5,173 nt of DNA. Origin: Anaerolineae bacterium (GTDB lineage Bacteria > Chloroflexota > Anaerolineae > B4-G1 > SLSP01). Location of the stretch: NCBI GenBank assembly GCA_016927095.1, contig JAFGNI010000330.1, forward strand, positions 1 to 5,173. The letters run 5' to 3'. Numbering within the stretch: position 1 is the first letter of the stretch; each line of letters opens with the position of its first letter. Under the pieces are notes generated by a model. That model did no database searches. It was not told the origin of the DNA and was given only the letters and a program-made list of their open reading frames with translations. The translations under genes were made by a program, and so were the position numbers. Positions 1-5,173 of the stretch are shown piece after piece.

Positions 1-17
1 ACCTGGCGCATGCCAAA

Positions 18-45
18 TTGCCCAGCTGGGAAACCTGTTTATAAT
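18..45 (+). promoter_or_regulatory. Sigma-70-type promoter of the S1 gene
   Basis: TTGCCC (18-23, four of six matches to TTGACA) is followed after 16 bases by a perfect TATAAT (40-45). Transcription would start near 52, giving a leader of about 30 nt before the ATG at 82. A perfect 10-bp palindrome, CCCAGCTGGG (21-30), overlaps the -35 box and runs into the spacer, where a bound repressor would block polymerase. The promoter also argues against translation starting at the upstream ATG at position 10. The boxes are visible in the sequence; their activity is inferred. Confidence 0.6.
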
Positions 46-81
46 AGGAGTAGAAGATCACAGTCAGGAGAATCTAACAGC

Positions 82-1212
82 ATGGACAGTAGTACATCGT
101 TTTTTGACTCTGACAGGAATCCAATGGGTTCTCTTCTTGATGAGTACCTGGAGGAACACCGATGGCACCACGGTGACATCGTCGACGGTGTAATCGCCTC
201 GGTCACGCCCAGATCCATTCTGATCGATGTCGGAGGAAAAGCGGACGCGGTCGTCCATCCCAAGGAGGTTGAGCGGATGTCCAGCCAGGACATCGATGAG
301 CTCAGACCGGGACAGGATGTCAGCGTCTTTGTCATTGACGCCGACAATGACGGGTCGATGACGGTCTCCCTTGCGCGGGCTGCCCAACAGACGGATTGGG
401 AGGATGCGCGCCAGCTGATGGACAACAACGAAATGGTCGAGCTGCTTGTGGTCGACACGAACAAGGGAGGTGTCATCGTACGACTCGGGCAGCTGCGCGG
501 CTTCGTGCCTGGTTCCCAGCTGATGCCGAACTGGCGTCGCCACCAGCAGGGCGGCCCCCCGGAAGCACGTTGGCGGGGGCTGATGGGTGAGAAGCTGAAG
601 CTGATGGTGATCGAGGTCACACCGGAGCGCAACCGGCTGATCTTCTCCGAACGGAACGCCTATCATCGTCGCGACACAAAGCGCGACATACTGGAGAAAC
701 TCGACGTGGGTTCCACCCATAAGGGGGTTGTCAATAACATCGTGCCGTTTGGCGCCTTCGTCAACGTCAATGGCGTCGATGGCCTCTTGCACGTCTCCGA
801 GCTGTCGTGGAAACGTGTCAACGATCCGCACGAGATCGTCCAGGTGGGCCAGACCATCGAAGTCTACGTGCTCGATGTGGATCTGGATAAGGAGCGTCTG
901 GGCCTCAGTTTAAAAAGACTGGTGCCTGACCCCTGGACCAAAGTGGACGAGGTGTGCACGGTCGGCGATCTCGTGGATGTGACGATCGTCAACCTGACCC
1001 CCTTTGGGGCGTTTGCCGCTATTGCGGAGCGGCCCGAGATTGAGGGGTTGATCCATATCTCAGAGCTGTCGTATGATACTATCGGTCACCCAGAGGAGAT
1101 TGTAGAGATCGGGCAGCGTTGCACCGTCAAGGTCATCTCGGTGAAACCGGACCAGCGACGGATCGCCTTCAGCCTGAAAGTGACGGATGAGGAAGAGCCT
1201 CCCATAGAGTGA
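82..1212 (+). CDS. rpsA: S1 RNA-binding domain protein, probable 30S ribosomal protein S1
   Basis: A 376-residue cytoplasmic protein built from four S1 (OB-fold) repeats at about residues 30-98, 117-190, 208-278 and 291-366. Repeats 3 and 4 are canonical: PFGAF followed by GLLHVSELSW (F223, F226, H237) or GLIHISELSY (F308, F311, H325), each ending in a SLK strand, as expected for RNA-binding S1 domains. Repeats 1 and 2 are diverged; repeat 2 has the GFVPGSQL motif typical of the second domain of bacterial S1, plus an insertion around residues 150-168. The tail is acidic. Bacterial S1 brings mRNA to the 30S subunit; E. coli S1 has six domains, while shorter versions with about four occur in other phyla. 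The start at 82 is chosen because AGGAG lies at 66-70 and the promoter's start point lies downstream of the alternative ATG at 10. A general S1-domain RNA-binding protein (YpfD-like) that is not a true ribosomal component remains possible. The family is certain; the ribosomal role is likely. Confidence 0.85.
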   Translation: MDSSTSFFDSDRNPMGSLLDEYLEEHRWHHGDIVDGVIASVTPRSILIDVGGKADAVVHPKEVERMSSQDIDELRPGQDVSVFVIDADNDGSMTVSLARAAQQTDWEDARQLMDNNEMVELLVVDTNKGGVIVRLGQLRGFVPGSQLMPNWRRHQQGGPPEARWRGLMGEKLKLMVIEVTPERNRLIFSERNAYHRRDTKRDILEKLDVGSTHKGVVNNIVPFGAFVNVNGVDGLLHVSELSWKRVNDPHEIVQVGQTIEVYVLDVDLDKERLGLSLKRLVPDPWTKVDEVCTVGDLVDVTIVNLTPFGAFAAIAERPEIEGLIHISELSYDTIGHPEEIVEIGQRCTVKVISVKPDQRRIAFSLKVTDEEEPPIE

Positions 1213-1250
1213 CGCGCGTAGTCCTTGGTTGACCTAGCCCGGCGGTAGTT

Positions 1251-1260
1251 CCCACGTGGG
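1251..1260. repeat. Perfect 10-bp palindrome CCCACGTGGG
   Basis: A self-complementary site in the gap between the S1 gene and amrB. It has the same outer halves (CCCA and TGGG) as the palindrome at 21-30 in the S1 promoter, differing only in the central two bases. It lies downstream of a TTGACC hexamer (1229-1234), and a weak extended -10-like stretch (TGG then TAGTGT, 1262-1270) follows it. It could be a regulator binding site, but short GC palindromes arise by chance in GC-rich DNA. Confidence 0.35.
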
Positions 1261-1278
1261 CTGGTAGTGTAGGTAAAC

Positions 1279-1303
1279 TGGCCCCGGCAACTGCCCGGGG
1301 CCA
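1279..1303 (+). terminator. GC hairpin between the S1 gene and amrB, terminator or leader structure
   Basis: TGGCCCCGG (1279-1287) pairs perfectly with CCGGGGCCA (1295-1303), a 9-bp stem with a 7-nt loop. No U-run follows; the next bases lead straight into the AAAGGAGG ribosome binding site at 1313-1320. It may terminate S1 transcription weakly, act as an mRNA end or processing barrier, or shape translation of amrB. Without a U tract an intrinsic terminator is uncertain. The structure is plain in the sequence; its role is inferred. Confidence 0.45.
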
Positions 1304-1325
1304 CGTGCATGCAAAGGAGGTACCT

Positions 1326-2129
1326 ATGACAGAGATCCGCCCACCGGCAGTTGCGGGGATGTTTTACCCTGGCGACGCAGATGAACTCCGCGAGATGATT
1401 GCGCGCTACATGGCTGACGCATCACCGGAGACTTTGGGGCCAGTGCACGCTGTCATTGTGCCCCACGCAGGCTATGTCTACTCTGGTCCCGTTGCCGCCT
1501 ACGCCTACAAACTCCTTCAGAGCCAGGAGCGCCAACCCAACCGCATCTTCCTTCTAGGTCCGTCCCACCGGAGCTGGTTTCCAAGTGTGGCCATCGCCGA
1601 CGTAGACGGATTCGAGACACCCCTGGGTGTGCAGCCGGTCGATCGCGCCTTCGCACAGACCTTGGCCGAGGACTCCGATCTCTTCAGTGCCATCACATCT
1701 CCCCACGTCCCTGAACACTGCCTGGAGGTCCAAGTCCCCTTTATCCAGACCATCTTCCCAGAGACCCCCATCGTGCCGATGCTCTTCGGAGAGACGGACC
1801 CCATCGCGGTGGCGAAGGCACTCAAGGGCCATCTCGGCGACGAGGATCTGATCATCGTAAGCTCGGATCTCAGCCACTACCACGACAACCAGCGGGCTCA
1901 CGCCATCGATCAACGATTCCTGAATGCCCTGCTGCGAGGCGATCACGAGGGTGTCCTCCACGGCGAGGCGTGTGGGCAGGCGCCGATCCTGACGCTGATG
2001 ACCCTCCTCGAGTACTTCGACTGGCAGCCGCATCTGTTGGATTACCGCACATCGGGCGACACCGCAGGTGGGCAACGCCAGGTGGTCGGCTACGCCGCCG
2101 TAGCGTATGTCGATAGGGAGAAAAGCTAG
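1326..2129 (+). CDS. amrB: AmmeMemoRadiSam system protein B (Memo family)
   Basis: A 267-residue protein of the Memo family, related to extradiol dioxygenases and LigB-like enzymes. The N-terminal PAVAGMFYP motif (7-15) is typical. Residues matching the metal or active-site set described for human MEMO1 are all visible: H47 in VPHAGYVYSGP, H81 in LGPSHR, D181 and H184 in SSDLSHYHD, and C216 in GEACGQAP. Length is close to that of other Memo proteins. Bacterial members usually occur with an AMMECR1 protein and a radical SAM enzyme; the reaction is not established, and human MEMO1 has been linked to redox and iron handling. The ATG at 1326 is chosen because AAAGGAGG (1313-1320) sits 5 bases upstream; the in-frame GTG at 1305 overlaps the hairpin and has no such site. 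The next gene begins one base after this stop codon, so the two form an operon. Confidence 0.92.
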   Translation: MTEIRPPAVAGMFYPGDADELREMIARYMADASPETLGPVHAVIVPHAGYVYSGPVAAYAYKLLQSQERQPNRIFLLGPSHRSWFPSVAIADVDGFETPLGVQPVDRAFAQTLAEDSDLFSAITSPHVPEHCLEVQVPFIQTIFPETPIVPMLFGETDPIAVAKALKGHLGDEDLIIVSSDLSHYHDNQRAHAIDQRFLNALLRGDHEGVLHGEACGQAPILTLMTLLEYFDWQPHLLDYRTSGDTAGGQRQVVGYAAVAYVDREKS

Positions 2130-2130
2130 C

Positions 2131-2727
2131 ATGGACAGCGACCACCTCACGGAGGAGCAGGGGCAGTATCTTGTGCAGTTAGCCCGCACCACGATCCAGG
2201 AAGCCCTAGAAGGGCGCTCTGAAGCTGCATCAGGCGCCACAACATCGACGCCGTCGTCGCAACTTGAGGAGCCGGGGGCCTCATTCGTGACACTGCACAC
2301 CCGTGCTGGCGCCCTGCGAGGCTGCATTGGTTCCTTGGTGGCACGCCGCCCGCTTGTGGAGGATGTGCGCGCCAACGCGTTAGCCGCCGCGTTTGAGGAT
2401 CCCCGTTTTCCACCGCTGACCGCGGAGGAGCTGCCCGACACCGTCATCGAGGTCTCTGTGCTGACGCCGCCGCAGCGCCTGTGGTGCGAGTCACCAACGG
2501 AGCTGATCGACCGACTTCGCCCCAACATCGACGGCGTGATTGTGGAGCGCGGATGGCACCGGGCCACCTTCTTGCCCCAAGTGTGGGAGCAACTGCCACG
2601 CGCGGAGGACTTCCTGACCCGCCTCTGCTACAAGGCCGGCATGTCGGGCAGAGCTTGGACAGAAGGCAATGTCGACGTTTCCATCTACGGCGTCCAGAAG
2701 TTTGAGGAGACGGGGCACACGCCCTGA
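2131..2727 (+). CDS. amrA: AmmeMemoRadiSam system protein A (AMMECR1 domain)
   Basis: A 198-residue soluble protein with one AMMECR1 domain. The hallmark LRGCIGS is at residues 62-68, preceded by FVTLHTRAG. Further conserved blocks are the helix with FEDPRFPPLT (88-97), the strand IEVSVLTPP (106-114), GVIVERGWHRATFLPQVW (135-152) and FLTRLCYKAGM (161-171). C65 of the hallmark is the invariant cysteine. The molecular role of AMMECR1 is unknown; genomic pairing with Memo and a radical SAM enzyme suggests a joint modification or redox reaction. The ATG at 2131 directly follows the amrB stop, with AGGGAG at 2115-2120 inside the end of amrB. An in-frame ATG at 2107, overlapping amrB, would add eight residues and is less likely. 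Residues 29-48 (Ser/Thr/Ala-rich) look like a flexible loop. Confidence 0.93.
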   Translation: MDSDHLTEEQGQYLVQLARTTIQEALEGRSEAASGATTSTPSSQLEEPGASFVTLHTRAGALRGCIGSLVARRPLVEDVRANALAAAFEDPRFPPLTAEELPDTVIEVSVLTPPQRLWCESPTELIDRLRPNIDGVIVERGWHRATFLPQVWEQLPRAEDFLTRLCYKAGMSGRAWTEGNVDVSIYGVQKFEETGHTP

Positions 2728-2739
2728 GTCGTGCAACTT

Positions 2740-2779
2740 CGTAGCGACCCTATCGTAATAGTGGATAGAAAGCGCTACG
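2740..2779. repeat. Interrupted inverted repeat downstream of amrA
   Basis: CGTAGCG (2740-2746) pairs with CGCTACG (2773-2779), and inside it CTATC (2750-2754) pairs with GATAG (2764-2768), leaving a 3/4-nt internal loop and a 9-nt apical loop. That gives 12 base pairs in a 40-base element starting 12 bases after the amrA stop. No U-run follows, so an intrinsic terminator is doubtful. It could be an mRNA 3'-end structure or an operator for the downstream membrane-protein gene. I see no convincing sigma-70 promoter in the rest of this 148-base gap. Confidence 0.5.
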
Positions 2780-2875
2780 CTCTGGACAAGATGCTCGCCC
2801 GAGCTGGTGACGCAGCAACACAAGCGCCGGCGCCGGTGAGCAACGGTGACAGAGACACACACTCAGGGAGGAAAG

Positions 2876-3397
2876 ATGAACACAGAATCAGAGTACAACA
2901 CAGAGGAGCAGGAAGTGACCGTGGAAGCGCCCGGCGCGGCAGCCGCGACTACACCGAACCGGACCCCACAGGCACCAACGTATGCAGCCCCGCTGTCACC
3001 GAGTGACGAGCGAACTTGGGCCATGCTGGCCCATCTCAGCGTGCTGCTGAACCTGGTTACGGGCTTTCTGGGCGTCGCGGGCGCCTTGGTCATTTATCTG
3101 GTTTACAAGGACCGGTCACGGTACGTTGGCTACCAAGCTATGCAGGCCTTCCTCTTCCAGCTCATCTTCTGGGCCGGCGGCGGCTTGCTGATTGGCGTTA
3201 TGTGGGCCGTGGTGGGCGCGCTCAGCGCGGTGCTCATCGGCATCCTGCTGATACCGTTTGCCGTGGTGCTGACGCTGATCTTCCTGCTGATGCCTCTCTT
3301 CGCGCTGGTCTACGGCGTCGTCGGCGCCGTCCAGGCCTCAAACGGCGAGGATTTCCGCTACTGGCTCATCGGAGATTGGGCACTCAATTTCGTCTAG
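2876..3397 (+). CDS. DUF4870 (Tic20-like) small membrane protein
   Basis: A 173-residue integral membrane protein of unknown function. Residues 1-45 are hydrophilic, acidic at first and then Ala/Pro/Thr-rich, and probably disordered on one membrane face. The DUF4870 signature follows: ERTWAMLAHLS (45-55), a first hydrophobic segment (about 51-77), a YKDRSRYVGYQAMQAF block (77-92), where the family usually has a Lys/Asp-rich turn and a His- or Gln-containing helix start, then a long hydrophobic stretch (88-154) that can hold two or three more membrane helices. It ends with a short polar tail. No signal peptide or catalytic residues are seen. The ATG at 2876 has AGGGAGG at 2865-2871; an in-frame GTG at 2846 would add ten residues but lacks as good a site. 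A structural hairpin follows the stop. Confidence in the family is good; the function is unknown. Confidence 0.85.
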   Translation: MNTESEYNTEEQEVTVEAPGAAAATTPNRTPQAPTYAAPLSPSDERTWAMLAHLSVLLNLVTGFLGVAGALVIYLVYKDRSRYVGYQAMQAFLFQLIFWAGGGLLIGVMWAVVGALSAVLIGILLIPFAVVLTLIFLLMPLFALVYGVVGAVQASNGEDFRYWLIGDWALNFV

Positions 3398-3420
3398 GCC
3401 AAAGCCCTCAAGAAAAGATC

Positions 3421-3452
3421 TGGCCCGTCCGGACAGCAATCCGGGCGGGCCA
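3421..3452 (+). terminator. Strong hairpin after the DUF4870 gene, terminator candidate
   Basis: TGGCCCGTCCGG (3421-3432) pairs with CCGGGCGGGCCA (3441-3452), a 12-bp stem with one G-U pair and an 8-nt loop, starting 24 bases after the stop codon. On the + strand the trailing bases are AAACAATACC with no U-run. On the minus strand the hairpin is followed by AGATCTTTTCTT, a real U-rich tail, so the canonical terminator shape points against antisense transcription. It may act in both directions. Only 35 bases separate it from the next start codon. Confidence 0.6.
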
Positions 3453-3487
3453 AACAATACCCCGCCGCGGACCGAGGTGAGTCGAGC

Positions 3488-4228
3488 ATGAAGGCCCCAC
3501 GCGTGGCACTCCGGCTGATGGGTGTGCCTATCCACGATGTGACCATGGATGAGACCCTCGCATGGACTGGGCATTGGATCGATTGCGGCGGCACCCATCA
3601 GATTGCCACGGTCAACCCGGAGTTCCTGATGCAGGCGCGAGAGCACGCCGCCTTCCGCGCCACGCTCGACCGTGCAGCGCTCTGTATTCCCGACGGCATC
3701 GGTATCCTAATGGCAGCGCGCCTGCGCGGGCACCCGCTGCGCGAACGCGTCGCGGGCTCTGACCTGGTGCCCAACCTGGCAAAGGTGGCTGCCATACAAG
3801 GATGGCGCGTCTTCTTCTTGGGAGCTGCGCCGGGGGTCGCCGAAGCGGCAGCCTCACGATTGCAGTCGCAACACCCCGGCCTCAACGTAGCGGGCTGCTA
3901 CGCAGGCTCTCCTGCCGTGGAGGAGGAACAGGAGATCGTGGCCAAGATTCGCGACGCCGGTGCCGATGTGGTCCTGGTCGCCTATGGCGCGCCGGGCCAG
4001 GACCTCTGGCTCGGCCGCAATCTGGCTGCCACCGGCGCACCCGTCGGCATTGGCGTCGGCGGTTCTTTCGACTTCATCGCAGGCGTCTCGCGCCGGGCCC
4101 CGCGTTGGATACAGCGTGTGGGGCTGGAATGGTTGCACCGGCTGATCCGGGAACCCTGGCGCTGGCGCCGGCAGTTGGCCCTGCCGCGCTTCGTCTGGCT
4201 GGTCTTGACGCGGCGCGACACGCCCTAG
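3488..4228 (+). CDS. WecG/TagA/CpsF family glycosyltransferase (GT26)
   Basis: A 246-residue enzyme of glycosyltransferase family 26, which transfers an N-acetylmannosamine-type sugar from a UDP donor to a polyprenyl-diphosphate-linked sugar on the cytoplasmic membrane face during surface polysaccharide or teichoic acid synthesis. The motifs appear in family order: TVNPEF (41-46), IPDGIGI (67-73), ERVAGSDL (86-93), FFLGAAPG (109-116), VAYGAPGQDLW (164-174) and GVGGSFDFIAG (189-199), then RRAPRWIQRVGLEWLHRLIREPWRW (202-226). By comparison with TagA, T41, N43, D69, R87 and Q171 line up with active-site positions, D69 being the proposed base. The Arg/Trp/Leu-rich C-terminus matches the appendage that carries TagA to the membrane. 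The start is supported by GAGGTGA (3474-3480), 7 bases upstream. The exact sugar and acceptor cannot be read from sequence. No other polysaccharide genes are in the window. Confidence 0.9.
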   Translation: MKAPRVALRLMGVPIHDVTMDETLAWTGHWIDCGGTHQIATVNPEFLMQAREHAAFRATLDRAALCIPDGIGILMAARLRGHPLRERVAGSDLVPNLAKVAAIQGWRVFFLGAAPGVAEAAASRLQSQHPGLNVAGCYAGSPAVEEEQEIVAKIRDAGADVVLVAYGAPGQDLWLGRNLAATGAPVGIGVGGSFDFIAGVSRRAPRWIQRVGLEWLHRLIREPWRWRRQLALPRFVWLVLTRRDTP

Positions 4229-4271
4229 CACCCGTGTCCCCACTACGTTCTCACCTGATCCTCCCCAGCCG

Positions 4272-4280
4272 TGGTATGAT
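4272..4280 (+). promoter_or_regulatory. Extended -10 promoter upstream of nadC
   Basis: TGG followed directly by TATGAT (4275-4280) gives a TGn extended -10 with five of six matches to TATAAT. No good -35 hexamer lies 16-18 bases upstream, which is usual for extended -10 promoters. Transcription would start near 4287, so nadC has its own promoter and a leader of about 115 nt. Motif seen; activity inferred. Confidence 0.5.
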
Positions 4281-4286
4281 AGAGGT

Positions 4287-4403
4287 CTAGACAACCTAGC
4301 CGCTCGTCACGTGGCGTGCCGATGACCCTTGAGGGTGACGCGAATCCGCGCGCCGCATCGCCCGTCACACGACAGTGAGTACAACGTACAGAAGGAGCCA
4401 AAC
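4287..4403 (+). promoter_or_regulatory. Long structured 5' leader of nadC
   Basis: Between the predicted start point and the nadC ATG, the hexamer CGTCAC occurs twice (4305-4310 and 4363-4368) and its complement GTGACG once between them (4335-4340), so the middle copy can pair with only one flank at a time. ACCC (4325-4328) can also pair with GGGT (4333-4336) as a small tetraloop hairpin that competes with both. The rest is GC-rich (CGCGAATCCGCG at 4339-4350). AAGGAG (4392-4397) lies 6 bases before the ATG. I recognise no known riboswitch class. The pairing is visible; regulation is inferred. Confidence 0.35.
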
Positions 4404-5173
4404 ATGGACGTGTCCCCTCCCCCACTGGATGACCTACTCACCGCTGCTGCGCCGCTGATCCGGTTGGCCATCGAGGAGGACATCGGCCCCGGTGACGCGA
4501 CAAGCCTCTCGACGCTGGACCCCGACGCGCAGCTCGTGGGCCGTATCGTTGCGAAGGCCCCCGGTATTATCGCCGGGCTGCCTGTCGCCAGCGCGGTCTT
4601 CTGTCAGGTGGATTCCACACTCGACGTGACGCTCCACGCACGTGAGGGACAGGAAGTCGTGGCTGGGGAGCTCATCGCCGAGGTGCGAGGACCCGGGCGC
4701 AGCCTGTTGGCCGCCGAGCGCATCGCCCTCAACTTCCTGCAGCGAATGTCAGGCATCGCCACGCAGACACAGGCGATGGTCAGAGCGGTCGCAACCACCA
4801 ACGCCCGCATCCTGGATACGCGCAAGACCTTGCCGGGCTACCGCGTGCTCGACAAGTACGCCGTCCGGATGGGCGGTGGGACGAATCACCGTATGTCGCT
4901 CTATGATATGCTGATGATCAAGGACAACCATATCGACGGCGCGGGCGGGCTGCGTCCGGCGATCGACAGGGCACGGGAGCACTACCCAGACCTCGCCATT
5001 GAGGTCGAAGTCCGCAACCTGGACGAGCTGCGGGAAGCTCTATCAGCGGATCCCCCCTTGGACCGTATCCTGCTGGACAACATGTCTCTGGCAGAGATGC
5101 GGGAGGCCGTGGCGATCACCGGAGGCCGTGTGCCGCTGGAGGCGTCGGGGAATGTGACGCTGGAACGTGCCGC
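4404..5173 (+). CDS. nadC: Quinolinate phosphoribosyltransferase, NAD biosynthesis (3' end cut by window)
   Basis: The first 256 residues of nicotinate-nucleotide diphosphorylase (carboxylating), which converts quinolinate and PRPP to nicotinate mononucleotide, CO2 and pyrophosphate, the step where de novo synthesis enters NAD production. The N-terminal domain begins with LIRLAIEEDIGPGDATS (18-34). Family motifs follow: ERIALNFLQRMSGIAT (105-120, R106), LDTRKTLPGYR (137-147, R140 and K141), MGGGTNHR (156-163, H162 and R163), MIKDNHI (171-177, K173), EVEVRN (200-205), LLDNM (223-227, D225) and LEASGNV (245-251). These are the substrate- and PRPP-binding positions of the family, all intact. Family members run to roughly 280-290 residues, so about 25-35 C-terminal residues lie beyond the window. 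The ATG at 4404 has AAGGAG 6 bases upstream. nadA and nadB are not adjacent on the upstream side. Confidence 0.96.
   Translation, partial: MDVSPPPLDDLLTAAAPLIRLAIEEDIGPGDATSLSTLDPDAQLVGRIVAKAPGIIAGLPVASAVFCQVDSTLDVTLHAREGQEVVAGELIAEVRGPGRSLLAAERIALNFLQRMSGIATQTQAMVRAVATTNARILDTRKTLPGYRVLDKYAVRMGGGTNHRMSLYDMLMIKDNHIDGAGGLRPAIDRAREHYPDLAIEVEVRNLDELREALSADPPLDRILLDNMSLAEMREAVAITGGRVPLEASGNVTLERA

Noticed and set aside
10..81. Upstream in-frame ATG extending the S1 protein by 24 residues
   Set aside because: It lies upstream of the predicted transcription start, has almost no upstream sequence here in which to see a ribosome binding site, and the extension does not resemble S1 proteins. ATG at 82 has AGGAG upstream.
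64..831. Minus-strand open frame of 255 codons opposite the S1 gene
   Set aside because: It mirrors the codon pattern of the S1 gene, shows no family motifs, and ends inside the S1 promoter region.
1554..2567. Long minus-strand open frame of 337 codons opposite amrB and amrA
   Set aside because: The + strand carries two clear families with full motifs over the same bases. The antisense product is low-complexity and Arg/Ser-rich in its first part and shows no recognisable domain.
2731..3006. GTG-started 91-codon + strand frame in the gap before the DUF4870 gene
   Set aside because: It begins across the inverted repeat, has no good ribosome binding site, and more than a third of it overlaps the DUF4870 gene in another frame.
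3802..4290. 162-codon + strand frame overlapping the glycosyltransferase gene
   Set aside because: It is out of frame with a gene that has all GT26 motifs; the product is Arg/Ala/Gly-rich as expected for a frame-shifted reading of GC-rich DNA.
4330..4354. T-box-like sequence in the nadC leader (GAGGGTGACGCG)
   Set aside because: It only superficially resembles the T-box antiterminator consensus; the conserved TGG-N-ACC core is absent, no specifier stem is visible, and nadC is not a usual T-box target.

Overview
The window is bacterial chromosomal DNA, compact and GC-rich by eye (not computed). Six genes all lie on the + strand, separated by short gaps of 1 to 175 bases that hold promoters, ribosome binding sites and hairpins. 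No mobile elements, RNA genes or CRISPR arrays are visible. Every gene belongs to a widespread housekeeping or conserved family, and the last one (nadC) is cut by the window end. A four-domain S1 protein, an AmmeMemoRadiSam A/B pair, a DUF4870 membrane protein and a WecG/TagA-type glycosyltransferase would fit a Chloroflexota-like bacterium. That placement is a low-confidence guess from gene content; nothing here is a taxonomic marker that can be read by eye.

Layout: (1) 1-81, a promoter (TTGCCC, 16 bp, TATAAT) whose spacer carries a perfect 10-bp palindrome, followed by an S1-domain RNA-binding protein, probably ribosomal protein S1 (82-1212). (2) A 113-base gap (1213-1325) with a second palindrome of the same CCCA-NN-TGGG form and a strong GC hairpin just before the Shine-Dalgarno. 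It is followed by the Memo-family protein AmrB (1326-2129) and, one base after its stop, the AMMECR1-family protein AmrA (2131-2727). (3) A 148-base gap with a long interrupted inverted repeat, then a small DUF4870 (Tic20-like) membrane protein (2876-3397). (4) A hairpin terminator candidate, then a GT26 glycosyltransferase (3488-4228). (5) A 175-base gap with an extended -10 promoter and a leader of about 115 nt containing competing complementary hexamers, then the start of nadC (4404 to the window end), quinolinate phosphoribosyltransferase of NAD biosynthesis.

Working together: AmrB and AmrA are almost certainly co-transcribed and form two thirds of the AmmeMemoRadiSam system, whose biochemical role is still unsettled. 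The radical SAM partner is not in this window. The other genes look like separate housekeeping units that share a strand, not one pathway. The most interesting material is the amrBA pair and the non-coding structure in the gaps, above all the nadC leader. I found no clear evidence of a wholly new system.
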